Below are positions 1-8,823 of a stretch of DNA of 64,000 bases, piece after piece (the stretch's first letter is position 1; every line of letters starts with the position of its first letter). The notes under the pieces are model-generated. The model ran no database searches. It saw only the letters and a program-made list of their open reading frames with translations, and was not told the origin of the DNA. The DNA comes from CBEUVQ01 sp965546615 (lineage in GTDB: Bacteria > Bacillota > Desulfotomaculia > Desulfotomaculales > Desulfohalotomaculaceae), in assembly GCA_965546615.1 (NCBI GenBank), contig CBEUVQ010000003.1, positions 44,994-108,993 on the forward strand. Direction: 5' to 3'. The position numbers and the translations under genes are program-made.

Positions 1-215
1 AAGAGCTGGCGCAGTTTAATCCCGCTGCCGTTAACGGAATAAAAGTTACCGGGCGGCTGACCATTGACGGCACTAAGCTGCTGCTGGCAGACGGTTCCTG
101 GGTGCTGGTACGGGCATCGGGTACTGAACCGCTGTTCCGCATTTATGCCGAAGCTGAAAGCAGCGAAAAGGTAGCGGCAATTCAGCAGGAGGTAAAAGAA
201 CAATTAAAGTTATAA
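1..215 (+). CDS. Phosphohexomutase (phosphoglucomutase/phosphomannomutase family), C-terminal end only
   Basis: This is the last 70 or so codons of a gene that begins before the window; the reading frame starts at base 3 and ends with TAA at 213-215. The visible protein contains RASGTEPLFRIYAEA, the conserved C-terminal phosphate-binding loop (SGTEP) of the alpha-D-phosphohexomutase superfamily, followed by a short helix. These enzymes move a phosphate between the C6 and C1 hydroxyls of glucose, mannose or glucosamine phosphates. The catalytic serine and metal loops lie outside the window, so the substrate (PgcA, ManB or GlmM type) cannot be decided. A hairpin terminator follows seven bases after the stop. 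Confidence 0.8.
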   Translation, partial: ELAQFNPAAVNGIKVTGRLTIDGTKLLLADGSWVLVRASGTEPLFRIYAEAESSEKVAAIQQEVKEQLKL

Positions 216-221
216 ATGTTA

Positions 222-248
222 AAGCCAGGGTATTTGCCCTGGTTTTAC
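222..248 (+). terminator. Rho-independent terminator after the phosphohexomutase gene
   Basis: A short stem of CCAGGG and CCCTGG with a six-base loop is followed by TTTT, directly downstream of the stop codon at 215. The rest of the 166-bp gap up to the protease gene is AT-rich and presumably carries that gene's promoter, but I do not see a clear -35/-10 pair. Confidence 0.75.
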
Positions 249-381
249 ATTTTCATATTATAAAGGATTTACTTAAATTTTGTAGAAAAAGCAGCAATAT
301 GTGTGTTACAATTTGACGGTTAACTGCGTCTTATGTTAATGCAATAAAAAATCGACAAGATAATTTTAGGGCGGAGCCCAT

Positions 382-2610
382 TTGTGGGGTGTATATGTGC
401 ATTCGATAAAAACGAGCAAAATTGCTGCTTGGCTGATGACCTGCCTGCTGATTTTAGAGATTGCCACCCCGGCAGCGGCACAAATACTTGCTGCCAAGCC
501 GGAAAATGATATCGCCGGCACTGCTATGGGAGTGCCGTTGGTGTGGAACAATCCGGATTTTTTCAGCAGTAACGGCCTTGGACTTACCGGCACCGGTCAG
601 ATAATCGGTGTTGCGGATACCGGGCTGGGCAGCGGCAAAATGGATGATCTGCACGTTGATTTAAAAGACAAAATTATCGGCGTACAAGACTACAGCGGTG
701 ACGGCTGGGATGACCCCTTCGGCCATGGTACGCACATTGCCGCATCCATCGTGGGCAGCGGGGAGAAGTCCGGCGGGCGACTGAAAGGTATTGCCCCCGG
801 TGCACAGCTGTATTTTCAGGCTGCCCATGAGCGGACAAGCGACACTTTGAAAATACCGGATGTGTATGATTTGCTGGCCGATGCCTACGACAACGGAGTG
901 CGCATTCATTCCAACAGTTGGGGTGTTGACGAAACCGGCGGTGAGTATGATAAACAGGCGCGATCGCTGGACGAGTTTGTTTGGGAGCATCCCGATATGC
1001 TGGTGCTGAAATCGGCGGGGAACTTTGCCGACGGAGCATCACCAATGGTTACTTCCCCCGGCGCGGCGAAAAATGCCATTACGGTAGGTGCCACTGAAAG
1101 TCCGCGCGGGATTGACAGCGACTCTGACAATCCGTATCAAGTGGCTTCGTTCAGCAGCCGGGGTACCGAAGACGGCCGCATTAAACCGGACTTAGTGGCC
1201 CCCGGTTCGTGGGTGCTGTCGGCGTCGCAATCTTCGTCGTATGCTTATCTTTCCGGCACCAGTATGGCCAATGCAATGGCCACCGGGGCAGCGGCGTTAA
1301 CCAGGCAGTATTTTACCGATGTAGAAAAGGTTCAGCCTTCGGCAGCATTGATTAAAGCGGCGCTGATTTACGGAGCTAAAGAACTGCCGGGAGAACCCCG
1401 TCAAAATCAAGGCTTTGGCATGATTGACCTGCAGGCATCGTTAATGCCTCTTTCTGAAGACGCCGCTTGGTTTTTAGACGGCATTGAAATTAAAACCGGC
1501 GGGGTTTACCGCTATAAGTTTACTTCAGATGGACAAGCTCCGCTGCGGGCAGCGCTGGTGTGGAATGATTACCCAAACCAAAGCGGTGCGGAGCAGGCAC
1601 TGGTTAACGATTTGGACTTAAAGATCATCACTCCCGACGGCCGTGAATTGTGGGGAAACAATGTCGTTGGCGGTGACCGCAAAAACAATGTGGAAGTGCT
1701 GACGTTAAAAACACCGGCGGCCGGTGACTATATTGTTGAGGTGAAAGGCACCAAGGTGATAGAAGGCCCGCAGCGGTTCAGCTTGATTTACGGAGAGACA
1801 CCGCTGCGGGGTGTAGTGAAGCAAACCGCTGAAGGGGTGCAGGTTAAAGCGATTGACGGAACGGTGCTGCCGATTGATCCGCAGCTGGCTGTTCAACTGG
1901 TTAAAGATAACAAACTGGAAGACAGTGTACCTGTCAGCGAGCTGCCGGCGGAAACAAGCGTATATTATTTGCCGCAGCAGTCCGGTTCGGAAGGTAAACT
2001 GGCCGGTCTTTACGATGTTGGTTACGCAGTATTAACCGGTCGACTGATTTTAAACAGAAATATTGTTTATCAAGACACTGAAAATCACTGGGCGGAAGAA
2101 GTGATTGCGGAAATGTCGCAGCTGAATATGGTAGGCGGCTTTCCTGACGGTACTTTTCGCCCTGACGAACAAGTTACCCGGGCGCAGTTTGCCGCAATGC
2201 TGGTAAGAGCGATGAAGATGGTGGAATCGCCAAGTGATGCGGCGGAGTTTTATGATGTGCCGGCGGATTCGTGGTTCCGGGGAGCTGTAGGGGCGGCGGT
2301 GAACGCCGGTTTGGTGGTGGGTTATACCGAGCACACCTTTGCCCCAAATGATCCCGTCACCCGGGAACAAATGGCGGTAATGGCGGCGCGGGCGCTTTAC
2401 GGCGGTAAGACACCTTACAGCTCGGAAGACACCACGCTGGAACGATACACCGATTTAGAACAAATCAGCCTGTGGGCACGTCCTGCGGTGTCGCTGGCGG
2501 TACAAAGCGGGCTGCTGTCCGGGCGCGCTGAGGACAGGTTTGCCCCGCAGAACACCACCACCCGGGCGGAAGCGGCAGCGGTATTGGAACGCATATTGGA
2601 TGAATTGTAG
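382..2610 (+). CDS. Secreted subtilisin-like serine protease with three C-terminal SLH domains
   Basis: This is a cell-surface protease of the S8 (subtilase) family. A hydrophobic signal peptide ending near TPAAA occupies roughly the first 30 residues. The catalytic triad is visible as Asp in VADTG (about residue 79), His in GHGTH (about 118) and Ser in GTSMA (about 295). A beta-rich region around residues 365-475 (WNDYPN, NDLDLKI, GDYIVEVKG) resembles the C-terminal jelly-roll found after KP-43-type subtilases. Three S-layer homology repeats run from about residue 563 to the end and would bind pyruvylated cell-wall polymer. The start shown is TTG; a GTG at 397, just after GGGGT, is an equally plausible start and leaves a better signal peptide. 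It is likely monocistronic. Confidence 0.9.
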   Translation: MWGVYVHSIKTSKIAAWLMTCLLILEIATPAAAQILAAKPENDIAGTAMGVPLVWNNPDFFSSNGLGLTGTGQIIGVADTGLGSGKMDDLHVDLKDKIIGVQDYSGDGWDDPFGHGTHIAASIVGSGEKSGGRLKGIAPGAQLYFQAAHERTSDTLKIPDVYDLLADAYDNGVRIHSNSWGVDETGGEYDKQARSLDEFVWEHPDMLVLKSAGNFADGASPMVTSPGAAKNAITVGATESPRGIDSDSDNPYQVASFSSRGTEDGRIKPDLVAPGSWVLSASQSSSYAYLSGTSMANAMATGAAALTRQYFTDVEKVQPSAALIKAALIYGAKELPGEPRQNQGFGMIDLQASLMPLSEDAAWFLDGIEIKTGGVYRYKFTSDGQAPLRAALVWNDYPNQSGAEQALVNDLDLKIITPDGRELWGNNVVGGDRKNNVEVLTLKTPAAGDYIVEVKGTKVIEGPQRFSLIYGETPLRGVVKQTAEGVQVKAIDGTVLPIDPQLAVQLVKDNKLEDSVPVSELPAETSVYYLPQQSGSEGKLAGLYDVGYAVLTGRLILNRNIVYQDTENHWAEEVIAEMSQLNMVGGFPDGTFRPDEQVTRAQFAAMLVRAMKMVESPSDAAEFYDVPADSWFRGAVGAAVNAGLVVGYTEHTFAPNDPVTREQMAVMAARALYGGKTPYSSEDTTLERYTDLEQISLWARPAVSLAVQSGLLSGRAEDRFAPQNTTTRAEAAAVLERILDEL

Positions 2611-2616
2611 ACAGCG

Positions 2617-2637
2617 GGCGGGTTTATATAACCCGCC
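2617..2637 (+). terminator. Hairpin after the SLH protease gene, probable terminator
   Basis: GGCGGGTT and AACCCGCC form a perfect 8-bp stem with a five-base TATAT loop, seven bases past the protease stop codon. The T-rich tail is weak (ATATATTTTG), so termination is likely but not certain. Confidence 0.6.
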
Positions 2638-2710
2638 TCATATATTTTGTAAAACATACTGATAAATGCGCAGCGGGCGGCTTTTATGCCGCTCCGCCGG
2701 CAGGCTGTAG

Positions 2711-2732
2711 GGAACGACGCCCTCGTCGTTCC
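2711..2732. repeat. Intergenic palindromic repeat of the GAACGACG type, copy 1
   Basis: GGAACGACG and CGTCGTTCC form a 9-bp inverted repeat around CCCT, in the gap between the protease and murJ. Closely related hairpins occur at 16365-16383 and 24052-24073, each just after a gene. This suggests a dispersed REP-like or MITE-like family, not ordinary terminators, because none is followed by a strong T-run. Confidence 0.65.
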
Positions 2733-2861
2733 GTCAAACAGGTGTCCCAATAAAATAAAAAACCAATTGCAGGAAAACGGGATGTGTTGTTGAATATTAA
2801 TTCGTTGCTTTGTTGTAAATAATGTAGATTAGGCAAATATCATAAACACTTGGAGGTAGCA

Positions 2862-4439
2862 ATGACAGCAACCGGAAGAGCAATAGCCCGGGCTACCGTG
2901 GTTATTGCAGTAATTAATTTAACATCTAAGCTGCTGGGATTTATTCGCGATATGGTTATTGCCCGGGAATTTGGCGCTACCGGGGCTACCGATGCTTACT
3001 TGGTGGCTTACACCGTCCCCTATGTGCTGATGAATATTTTGGCCATTGCGCTCGCCACCGTGGTGGTGCCGATTTTCAGCGAATACCAATCCAAAGGTCA
3101 GCGTCAGGAGGCGTGGAGGCTGTTTGCCACCGTTACAAATTTAACGGCGCTGGCCTTTGCTGTTTTGTCAGGTATCGGCATGCTGGGTGCGCCTTTTTTG
3201 GTGAAAATTATTGCCCCGGGGTTAAGCCCGGAAGTTTCTCAGCTCACTGTTGAGTTAACCAGAATTATGCTGCCGATGCTGGTATTTATGGGGGTATCGA
3301 CGTTATTTAACGGCCTTTTAAATGCCAACAATGTTTTTGCGCTGCCGGCATTTACCATTGTGCTGGCGAACAGTGTGGTAATTATTTCCACGCTGACGCT
3401 GGGCAAAGTGATGGGGATACACGGGGTGGCATTGGGCACAATGCTTGGTATGGTGCTGGCCGCTGTCGTGCAGGTGCCGAAGCTTTATCGCATCGGTTTC
3501 CGGCCGCGGTTTGACTTTGATTGGCACAATCCCGGTGCCAAAAAGGTAATGGCGATGATGTTTCCGGTGGCGTTGGGTGTATCGGTAAACCAGCTGTATA
3601 TCATTATCGACCGTATGCTTGCCTCCGGACTGGCGGAGGGCAGCATTTCCGCTTTAAACTATGCCAATAAACTGATACTGCTGCCGCTGGGTTTGTTTGT
3701 GATGGCCATCGGCACAGCTTTTTATCCTACGCTTACCCGCCAGGCGGTGGATTCATCTGCCGGTAACATGGCGGATACACTGCGTCGGGCGTTTCGCATG
3801 GTGGTGCTGCTTTCGCTGCCCGCCGGGGTAGGTTTGTTTGTACTGCGCTATCCCATTGTTAAGCTGCTTTTTGAACGGGGTGCTTTTGATGCCCGTGCTA
3901 CCGAAATGACTGCTTTTGCACTGCTGTTCTTCAGCATCGGTTTGGTGGGTCAGTCAGTAAACGTTATTTTAACCAGAGGGTTTTACGCACTGCATGACAC
4001 CCGCACACCGGTAAAATTAACTATTGTGACAGTGCTGATTAACTTAGCTTTTAGTTTGATGCTGATTGGTGTGCTGCAGCACGGCGGCTTGGCGCTGGCC
4101 AATTCAATTGCGGCACTGGCAAACACTGCGATGCTGGGCTGGTTTTTGGCACGGAAAATTAAAAACCTTTGGAACGCGCAGATGCTTATTTTTGCTTTTC
4201 AAGTGCTGTTGGCTTCCGGAATTATGGGGGTTGTTGTTCATTATACCAACAGCTGTGTGCAAACCGCTTTTGCCGGTTTCGGTTCATTGGGTTTGGCGAT
4301 GCAGGTGGCGGCGGCAATATCCGCCGGCATTGCGGTGTATGGTTTGGCGGCGGCAGTGCTGCGCATAGAAGAAACCTCATTGTTTATTGCTTACGGCAGG
4401 CGTTTCTTGGCTTCCCGCTTGGCATCCCGTTCGAGATAA
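2862..4439 (+). CDS. murJ: Lipid II flippase MurJ (MviN family)
   Basis: This is a 525-residue multi-pass membrane protein of the MOP superfamily that moves lipid II across the cytoplasmic membrane during peptidoglycan synthesis. The N-terminal stretch with LLGFIRDMVIAREFGAT is the characteristic MurJ/MviN signature with its conserved arginine, followed by about 14 hydrophobic segments. The length fits the family. The ATG at 2862 is chosen because a GGAGG site lies five bases upstream; the earlier in-frame TTG at 2850 overlaps that site. It stands between an SLH protease and a small PRC-barrel gene. Because the family also contains wall-polymer flippases, the exact lipid-linked substrate is inferred. 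Confidence 0.9.
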   Translation: MTATGRAIARATVVIAVINLTSKLLGFIRDMVIAREFGATGATDAYLVAYTVPYVLMNILAIALATVVVPIFSEYQSKGQRQEAWRLFATVTNLTALAFAVLSGIGMLGAPFLVKIIAPGLSPEVSQLTVELTRIMLPMLVFMGVSTLFNGLLNANNVFALPAFTIVLANSVVIISTLTLGKVMGIHGVALGTMLGMVLAAVVQVPKLYRIGFRPRFDFDWHNPGAKKVMAMMFPVALGVSVNQLYIIIDRMLASGLAEGSISALNYANKLILLPLGLFVMAIGTAFYPTLTRQAVDSSAGNMADTLRRAFRMVVLLSLPAGVGLFVLRYPIVKLLFERGAFDARATEMTAFALLFFSIGLVGQSVNVILTRGFYALHDTRTPVKLTIVTVLINLAFSLMLIGVLQHGGLALANSIAALANTAMLGWFLARKIKNLWNAQMLIFAFQVLLASGIMGVVVHYTNSCVQTAFAGFGSLGLAMQVAAAISAGIAVYGLAAAVLRIEETSLFIAYGRRFLASRLASRSR

Positions 4440-4502
4440 CGGCAGAAAAAATGTCACCGTTTAACTTTTCCCGGCATATTCTGGGTTAAAGGGGGTGACA
4501 GC

Positions 4503-4745
4503 GTGTTTAAAGCAACCGAGCTGTCGAAGCGGGATATTATCAACATCAGCGACGGAACAAAGTTGGGTTCAATAATAGACATGCATTTTGACATGAGCAG
4601 TGCACGGATAAAGGCAATTGTGGTCGCCCCGTCCCGCAGGATGGGAATGTTCCGCGCCGGACGGGATGTGGTAATACCGTGGGAAAAGATCATCAAATTT
4701 GGTCGTGATGCGATACTGGTGGAAATAGATTCGCTGCCGAGATAA
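4503..4745 (+). CDS. YlmC/YmxH-family PRC-barrel protein
   Basis: This 80-residue protein has the typical YlmC/YmxH layout: an N-terminal L-S-K-R-D-I-I-N segment, then DGTKLGSI and a short beta-barrel ending in VIPWEKIIKFG. The family is widespread in spore-forming Firmicutes and is often sporulation-associated, but its molecular function is not known. The GTG start at 4503 follows GGGGGTGA. It lies 63 bases after murJ and before the SAM riboswitch, so it may be co-transcribed with murJ. Confidence 0.8.
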   Translation: MFKATELSKRDIINISDGTKLGSIIDMHFDMSSARIKAIVVAPSRRMGMFRAGRDVVIPWEKIIKFGRDAILVEIDSLPR

Positions 4746-4815
4746 AATATATTTTGACATTATTATTGGGTTCTGTTAAGATATTCACGGATTTAGAAAA
4801 GTAAATAACTGCATT

Positions 4816-4915
4816 TTCTCATCAAGAGAGGTGGAGGGACTGGCCCGATGAAACCCGGCAACCTACGGAAGGTGCCAATTCCTGCGCAGCTGTGAAGGCC
4901 TGCGGAAGATGAGCA
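4816..4915 (+). ncRNA. SAM-I (S-box) riboswitch aptamer controlling metK
   Basis: The conserved S-box core is readable: AGAGAGGTGGAGGGACTGG, then CCCGATGAAACCCGGCAACC, and a closing strand ending in GATGAG. The P1 helix is CTCATC at 4818-4823 paired with GATGAG at 4908-4913. When S-adenosylmethionine binds, this fold should favour the downstream terminator at 4932-4962 and stop transcription before metK. That gives direct product feedback on SAM synthetase. Confidence 0.95.
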
Positions 4916-4931
4916 ACTTGTTGCTTGCGCA

Positions 4932-4962
4932 AACCTCTCCGTGCCTGCGGAGGGGTTTTTTA
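4932..4962 (+). terminator. metK: Riboswitch expression platform: intrinsic terminator upstream of metK
   Basis: AACCTCTCCG and CGGAGGGGTT pair in a 10-bp stem with a TGCCTG loop and one G-U pair, followed by TTTT. It lies 19 bases after the S-box aptamer and before the metK start. This is the arrangement of a transcription-attenuating SAM-I riboswitch. The intervening bases 4913-4931 are the likely antiterminator strand. Confidence 0.88.
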
Positions 4963-5078
4963 ACGGGTGCGGTGCTGCACATGATAAATAATTTGCTGCA
5001 AAGAATAATATAAATGTCTGTCGATTTTGGGTACAACCCTGATGATATGATACTAATTTAAGGAGGTATAACATAAAA

Positions 5079-6260
5079 TTGTCTAAAATGCTGTTTACAT
5101 CGGAATCAGTCACTGAGGGGCATCCCGATAAAGTAGCCGACCAAATTTCTGATTCGATACTGGATGAAATATTGGCCAAAGACCCTGACGCGCGGGTGGC
5201 CTGCGAAACTTTTGTCACTACCGGCCTGGTGATGGTGGGCGGAGAAATCAGCACTGACTGTTATGTGGACATCCCTAAAGTTGTGCGCCGTACTCTGCTG
5301 GATATTGGTTATACGCGGGCGAAATACGGCTTTGACGGAGATACTTGTGCGGTACTGACTGCTATTGATGAGCAGTCTCCCGACATTGCCCAAGGTGTGG
5401 ATAAAGCTTTAGAATCAAGAGAAGGCTTAACCGAGGATGAGCTGAACAGTATTGGTGCGGGTGACCAAGGAATGATGTTTGGCTTTGCTGCCAACGAAAC
5501 CCCCGAACTAATGCCGATGCCGATATCGCTGGCACATAAGCTTACCCGCCGCTTAGCGGAAGTGCGTAAAAACGGGGTGCTGGATTATCTGCGCCCGGAC
5601 GGGAAAAGCCAAGTAACTGTTGAATACGTTGACGGCAGACCGGTGCGGGTGGATACCGTAGTTATTTCTACACAGCATCACCCCGATGTAGATCAGGAAA
5701 CAATTAGAAAAGATATTATTGAAAAAGTTATTCTGCCTGTTCTGCCGCAGGAGTTGGTGGATGACAAAATTCGTTACTTTATCAACCCCACCGGTAAGTT
5801 TGTAGTCGGCGGTCCGCACGGTGATGCCGGTTTAACGGGACGGAAGATTATTGTGGATACATACGGCGGTTACGCCCGTCACGGCGGCGGTGCTTTTTCC
5901 GGCAAAGATCCCACAAAGGTTGACCGCAGTGCTGCTTATGCTGCCCGCTATGTGGCAAAGAACATTGTGGCCGCTGGTTTGGCAGACCGCTGTGAAATTC
6001 AATTGGCTTATGCCATTGGTGTCGCGCAGCCGGTATCTGTCATGGTAGATACCTTTGGCACCGGTAAAGTGAGTGAAGAACGCTTGGTGGAATTGATTAA
6101 AAAGCATTTTGATCTGCGCCCGGCGGCAATTATTCGCGATTTGGATTTGCGCCGTCCGATATACCGTCAGGTGGCTGCTTACGGTCATTTTGGCCGCCAC
6201 GATCTCGACCTGCCGTGGGAGCGCACTGATAAAGCAGAAGCGTTAAAAGCGGATAGATAA
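5079..6260 (+). CDS. metK: S-adenosylmethionine synthetase
   Basis: This 393-residue cytoplasmic enzyme makes S-adenosylmethionine from ATP and methionine. It shows the family signatures GHPDK near the N-terminus, GAGDQGMMFG, DPTGKFVVGGP-like sequence in the form NPTGKFVVGGPHGD, and GGGAFSGKD. The length is standard. The start shown is TTG, 12 bases after AGGAGG; an in-frame ATG at 5088 would leave an implausibly long spacing. The leader carries a SAM-I riboswitch with terminator, so expression should fall when SAM is abundant. An inverted repeat (6275-6341) follows the stop codon. Confidence 0.97.
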   Translation: MSKMLFTSESVTEGHPDKVADQISDSILDEILAKDPDARVACETFVTTGLVMVGGEISTDCYVDIPKVVRRTLLDIGYTRAKYGFDGDTCAVLTAIDEQSPDIAQGVDKALESREGLTEDELNSIGAGDQGMMFGFAANETPELMPMPISLAHKLTRRLAEVRKNGVLDYLRPDGKSQVTVEYVDGRPVRVDTVVISTQHHPDVDQETIRKDIIEKVILPVLPQELVDDKIRYFINPTGKFVVGGPHGDAGLTGRKIIVDTYGGYARHGGGAFSGKDPTKVDRSAAYAARYVAKNIVAAGLADRCEIQLAYAIGVAQPVSVMVDTFGTGKVSEERLVELIKKHFDLRPAAIIRDLDLRRPIYRQVAAYGHFGRHDLDLPWERTDKAEALKADR

Positions 6261-6274
6261 AATTTCCATAATGC

Positions 6275-6341
6275 GGCCCGGCACCTGCTGCTGCCCGCGT
6301 ACATATTCTGCAGTACGGGGGTGATTAAATGGTGCCGGGCC
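6275..6341 (+). repeat. Long-stem inverted repeat spanning the start of the following gene
   Basis: GGCCCGGCACC at 6275-6285 is an exact inverted copy of GGTGCCGGGCC at 6331-6341. Inside lies a second partial stem (CCCGCGTAC with GTACGGGG). The outer right arm starts at the G of the ATG at 6329, and the inner right arm contains the GGGGGTGA ribosome site. The structure could be the metK terminator (AATTTTATTT follows) or could mask translation initiation of the next gene. Confidence 0.6.
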
Positions 6342-6709
6342 AATTTTATTTGGAGTTAACGGCAGCGGCTTTTTGCTTTTGGCTGTTGGCGGTGCTGCTT
6401 GTGTATCAGCGCCATCGATATGCAGGCGGTAAAACACTGACTGTCCTAGTGCAGGATCAAGCTGAAGAAATGGAGGGTTTTGTCCGTCAACTGGTTAGAA
6501 ATAACCCGGGACATCACTTGGTGCTGATAGACACCGGCAGCAGCGACCAAACAGCAGAAATCTTAAAGCGGATGATGCCGGTATTTGGTTTTGCGCTGTC
6601 AGAGCATAAAAAAGGCGGCTGTCCGCATGAGGGAATGTGCTGCGATGTTCGCGGTTTAAAAGGTAAACAGTTGGTAAATTTAGATTTGTTTAAACAGTTA
6701 TCCCTATAA
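6329..6709 (+). CDS. Small membrane-anchored protein of unknown function with a GT-A-like DTGSSD motif
   Basis: This 126-residue protein has one N-terminal transmembrane helix (about residues 8-26), then a short cytoplasmic domain. The segment LVLIDTGSSDQTAEIL resembles the nucleotide-sugar binding start of family 2 glycosyltransferases (D-x-G-S-x-D-x-T). The protein is far too short for an active enzyme, and no DXD or catalytic base is evident. The ATG follows GGGGGTGA with good spacing. I cannot assign a function; it could be a degenerate glycosyltransferase remnant or a small membrane regulator. Its start lies inside a strong inverted repeat. Confidence 0.55.
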   Translation: MVPGQFYLELTAAAFCFWLLAVLLVYQRHRYAGGKTLTVLVQDQAEEMEGFVRQLVRNNPGHHLVLIDTGSSDQTAEILKRMMPVFGFALSEHKKGGCPHEGMCCDVRGLKGKQLVNLDLFKQLSL

Positions 6710-6788
6710 CAAAAAAAGGAAAGAAGCAGTAGATGTCGAATAATCAACAAAAATACAGTTATTGATGTTTGTTGAAGGGTTTGGTATT

Positions 6789-7973
6789 ATGCGTGGGCGC
6801 ACCGTGCTTTATATTCTTTACACTTGGCTGGTGATATTCGCCGGGATTTTTGTACTGTATAAGCTGTTTCCTGCTTTAAATATCGATGCCGGCCGCGAAC
6901 TTTTGCTGATGGCCGCCCTGATTATTGCCGCTGAGTGGTTTGCGGTAACTTCGCCTCATGGGGTGGTTTCGTGCGGCTTTGCTGTGCTGCTGGCAGTGTT
7001 TTTGATTTACGGTGGGGCAGAGGCTGCCTATGTTGCCGGAGTGGCGTCGCTGATTGGTCAGGGAGTTGCCAACCGTGGTAACCCGCTGCGCACTACGGTG
7101 TTTAATGCTGCCCAGTATGTGTTGGCTGCTTACTGTGCCTATACCGCTTTTATTTACAGCGGAGGTAAAGAAGCCGCCGGTTTGGACGGCGGCGTTTTTT
7201 CGCTGTTTGTGTTTACTGCTGTTTACTTTGCAGTTAACCATTTTTTGGTTTATTTGTATCATCTGCCGCAGAAAAATATTTACCCTGCTTTAAATTGGGC
7301 TGATGCCATGAAATGGGATGCCTTTTCCTATTTAATCACCGTCCCGGTGGGAATTTTGATGATGCTGTTATACAGCGGCAGCGGAATTGTTGGGGCAGTT
7401 CTTTTATTTGTTCCGTTTATCGCGCTGCAGCATATTTTAAAGATGTACGTTAACTTAGAGATGGCTACCCGTGAGCTGACCGCTCTTTACCACATTTCCG
7501 TCCGCTTGGCGACTTCTGATTTAGACAAGCTGTTGGAGCTGGTGTTGAAAGAATTGAAGCGTATTGTCGGCTATCACAGTGCGCTGGTTTATATTTGGCG
7601 TGAAGATAAGGATTGTTATGTGCCGATGGCTGTCAACAGCCCGGTTGCCCGCCATTTAAAGCGGCTGCCGGTGTATAAAGGAGAGGGATTTGCCGGTGCG
7701 GTGGCGGAAAATCAACAGCCGCTGCTGGTGCAGGATGTGCGTCGTCACCCCCGGTTGAGAGAAGAACCGGGTCTGCCGCAGGTAATGCGTTCGCTGATGG
7801 CTGTACCGCTGGTTTCTTCCAGCGGTGTGGTGGGCATCATTGTTGTCGGCAGCAGAATACCCAACAGTTTTGACCGCCATCACCTGCATATACTGACCGT
7901 TATATCCGGTCAGGCGTCATTGGCTGTTTCCAATGCGATGTTAAGCAACCGCCTGCGTTTGTTTTTTAATTAG
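6789..7973 (+). CDS. Membrane sensor protein with C-terminal GAF domain
   Basis: The N-terminal 220 or so residues form about six transmembrane helices, like the membrane sensor module that precedes HD-GYP or GGDEF domains in Firmicutes. A GAF domain covers roughly residues 230-394 (ELTALYHISVRLATS, then VYKGEGFAGAVAENQQPLLVQDV and SLMAVPLV). The protein ends after the GAF domain; no output domain (HD, GGDEF or histidine kinase) is present, which is unusual. The ATG at 6789 is preferred because GAAGGG lies nine bases upstream; in-frame TTG and ATG codons at 6762-6767 lack a good site. It likely senses a small ligand or redox state and signals through a partner. It sits directly upstream of comF. 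Confidence 0.7.
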   Translation: MRGRTVLYILYTWLVIFAGIFVLYKLFPALNIDAGRELLLMAALIIAAEWFAVTSPHGVVSCGFAVLLAVFLIYGGAEAAYVAGVASLIGQGVANRGNPLRTTVFNAAQYVLAAYCAYTAFIYSGGKEAAGLDGGVFSLFVFTAVYFAVNHFLVYLYHLPQKNIYPALNWADAMKWDAFSYLITVPVGILMMLLYSGSGIVGAVLLFVPFIALQHILKMYVNLEMATRELTALYHISVRLATSDLDKLLELVLKELKRIVGYHSALVYIWREDKDCYVPMAVNSPVARHLKRLPVYKGEGFAGAVAENQQPLLVQDVRRHPRLREEPGLPQVMRSLMAVPLVSSSGVVGIIVVGSRIPNSFDRHHLHILTVISGQASLAVSNAMLSNRLRLFFN

Positions 7974-8004
7974 GCGGCTTGTTTACTTTAAGGGGGCATT
8001 TCTG

Positions 8005-8745
8005 ATGAATTTATGGGAAGCCCTGCTGAATTTAATATTTCCGCCGCGCGAAGAATGCCCGTTGTGCGGAGTTTATTCTAAAGGGGCGGAAATCTGCATC
8101 TCCTGCCGCGATTGGTTGGCGGCAAAACGGCAGGAATTGTTTTGCTGCGTTTGCGGCCGCCCGATTACCCATGGAACACTTTGCCCCGACTGCACCGCCG
8201 GAGATTGGCCGTTTGCTTTTGCCCGGTCGGTGGGCCCTTATGAAGGGCCGATCCGCCAGGCAGTGCACCGGTTAAAGTATTACGGCAAACAGCATTTGGC
8301 AGAACCACTGGGGCAGTTGATGGTGCAGAGCATCATCAACAATCATGTCTACCGCAGGGCGGATTTGGCGGTGCCGGTGCCGATGACTGCGAAAAAAATG
8401 CGCCGGCGGGGATTTAACCAAGCGCTGCTGTTGGCTCGCGTGGTGGCAGCGGGATTAAACATTCCGCTGCAGGATATTTTGCAAAAAACGCATGAAACGG
8501 AAGCGCAGGCAGGCTTAAACCGACATCAGCGGGAGGTTAATCTGCAAAATGCCTTTATTTTAAAAAACAATGCCGTTCTGTGGGGAAAGACGGTGCTGCT
8601 TATTGACGATGTAATCACTACTTGCTCCACTGCTTCTGCAGCTGCTGAGACATTGCGACAGGGAAATCCTGCTGAGATATTGGTGCTGACCTTTGCTGCT
8701 GCGCCAAAAAGCAAAAAGATGCGACAAAAGTACCGCTCACGCTAG
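8005..8745 (+). CDS. comF: ComF family phosphoribosyltransferase-like competence protein
   Basis: This 246-residue protein has an N-terminal zinc-finger region with CPLC, CISC, CCVC and CPDC cysteine pairs, followed by a PRTase-like domain (PVPMTAKKMRRRGFNQA and LLIDDVITTCSTA). This is the standard ComFC/GntX architecture. In Bacillus, ComFC is required for DNA uptake during transformation; in many anaerobes its role is unproven. The start follows AAGGGGGCA. The 328-bp gap after it holds a cluster of DnaA boxes. Confidence 0.88.
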   Translation: MNLWEALLNLIFPPREECPLCGVYSKGAEICISCRDWLAAKRQELFCCVCGRPITHGTLCPDCTAGDWPFAFARSVGPYEGPIRQAVHRLKYYGKQHLAEPLGQLMVQSIINNHVYRRADLAVPVPMTAKKMRRRGFNQALLLARVVAAGLNIPLQDILQKTHETEAQAGLNRHQREVNLQNAFILKNNAVLWGKTVLLIDDVITTCSTASAAAETLRQGNPAEILVLTFAAAPKSKKMRQKYRSR

Positions 8746-8823
8746 CCACAAACTGACAAAAAATCCGCTGCCGTCAAAAGTTACCCACATCAAAAGGGCT
8801 TATTTTTGGGGTTATTAACAGAC

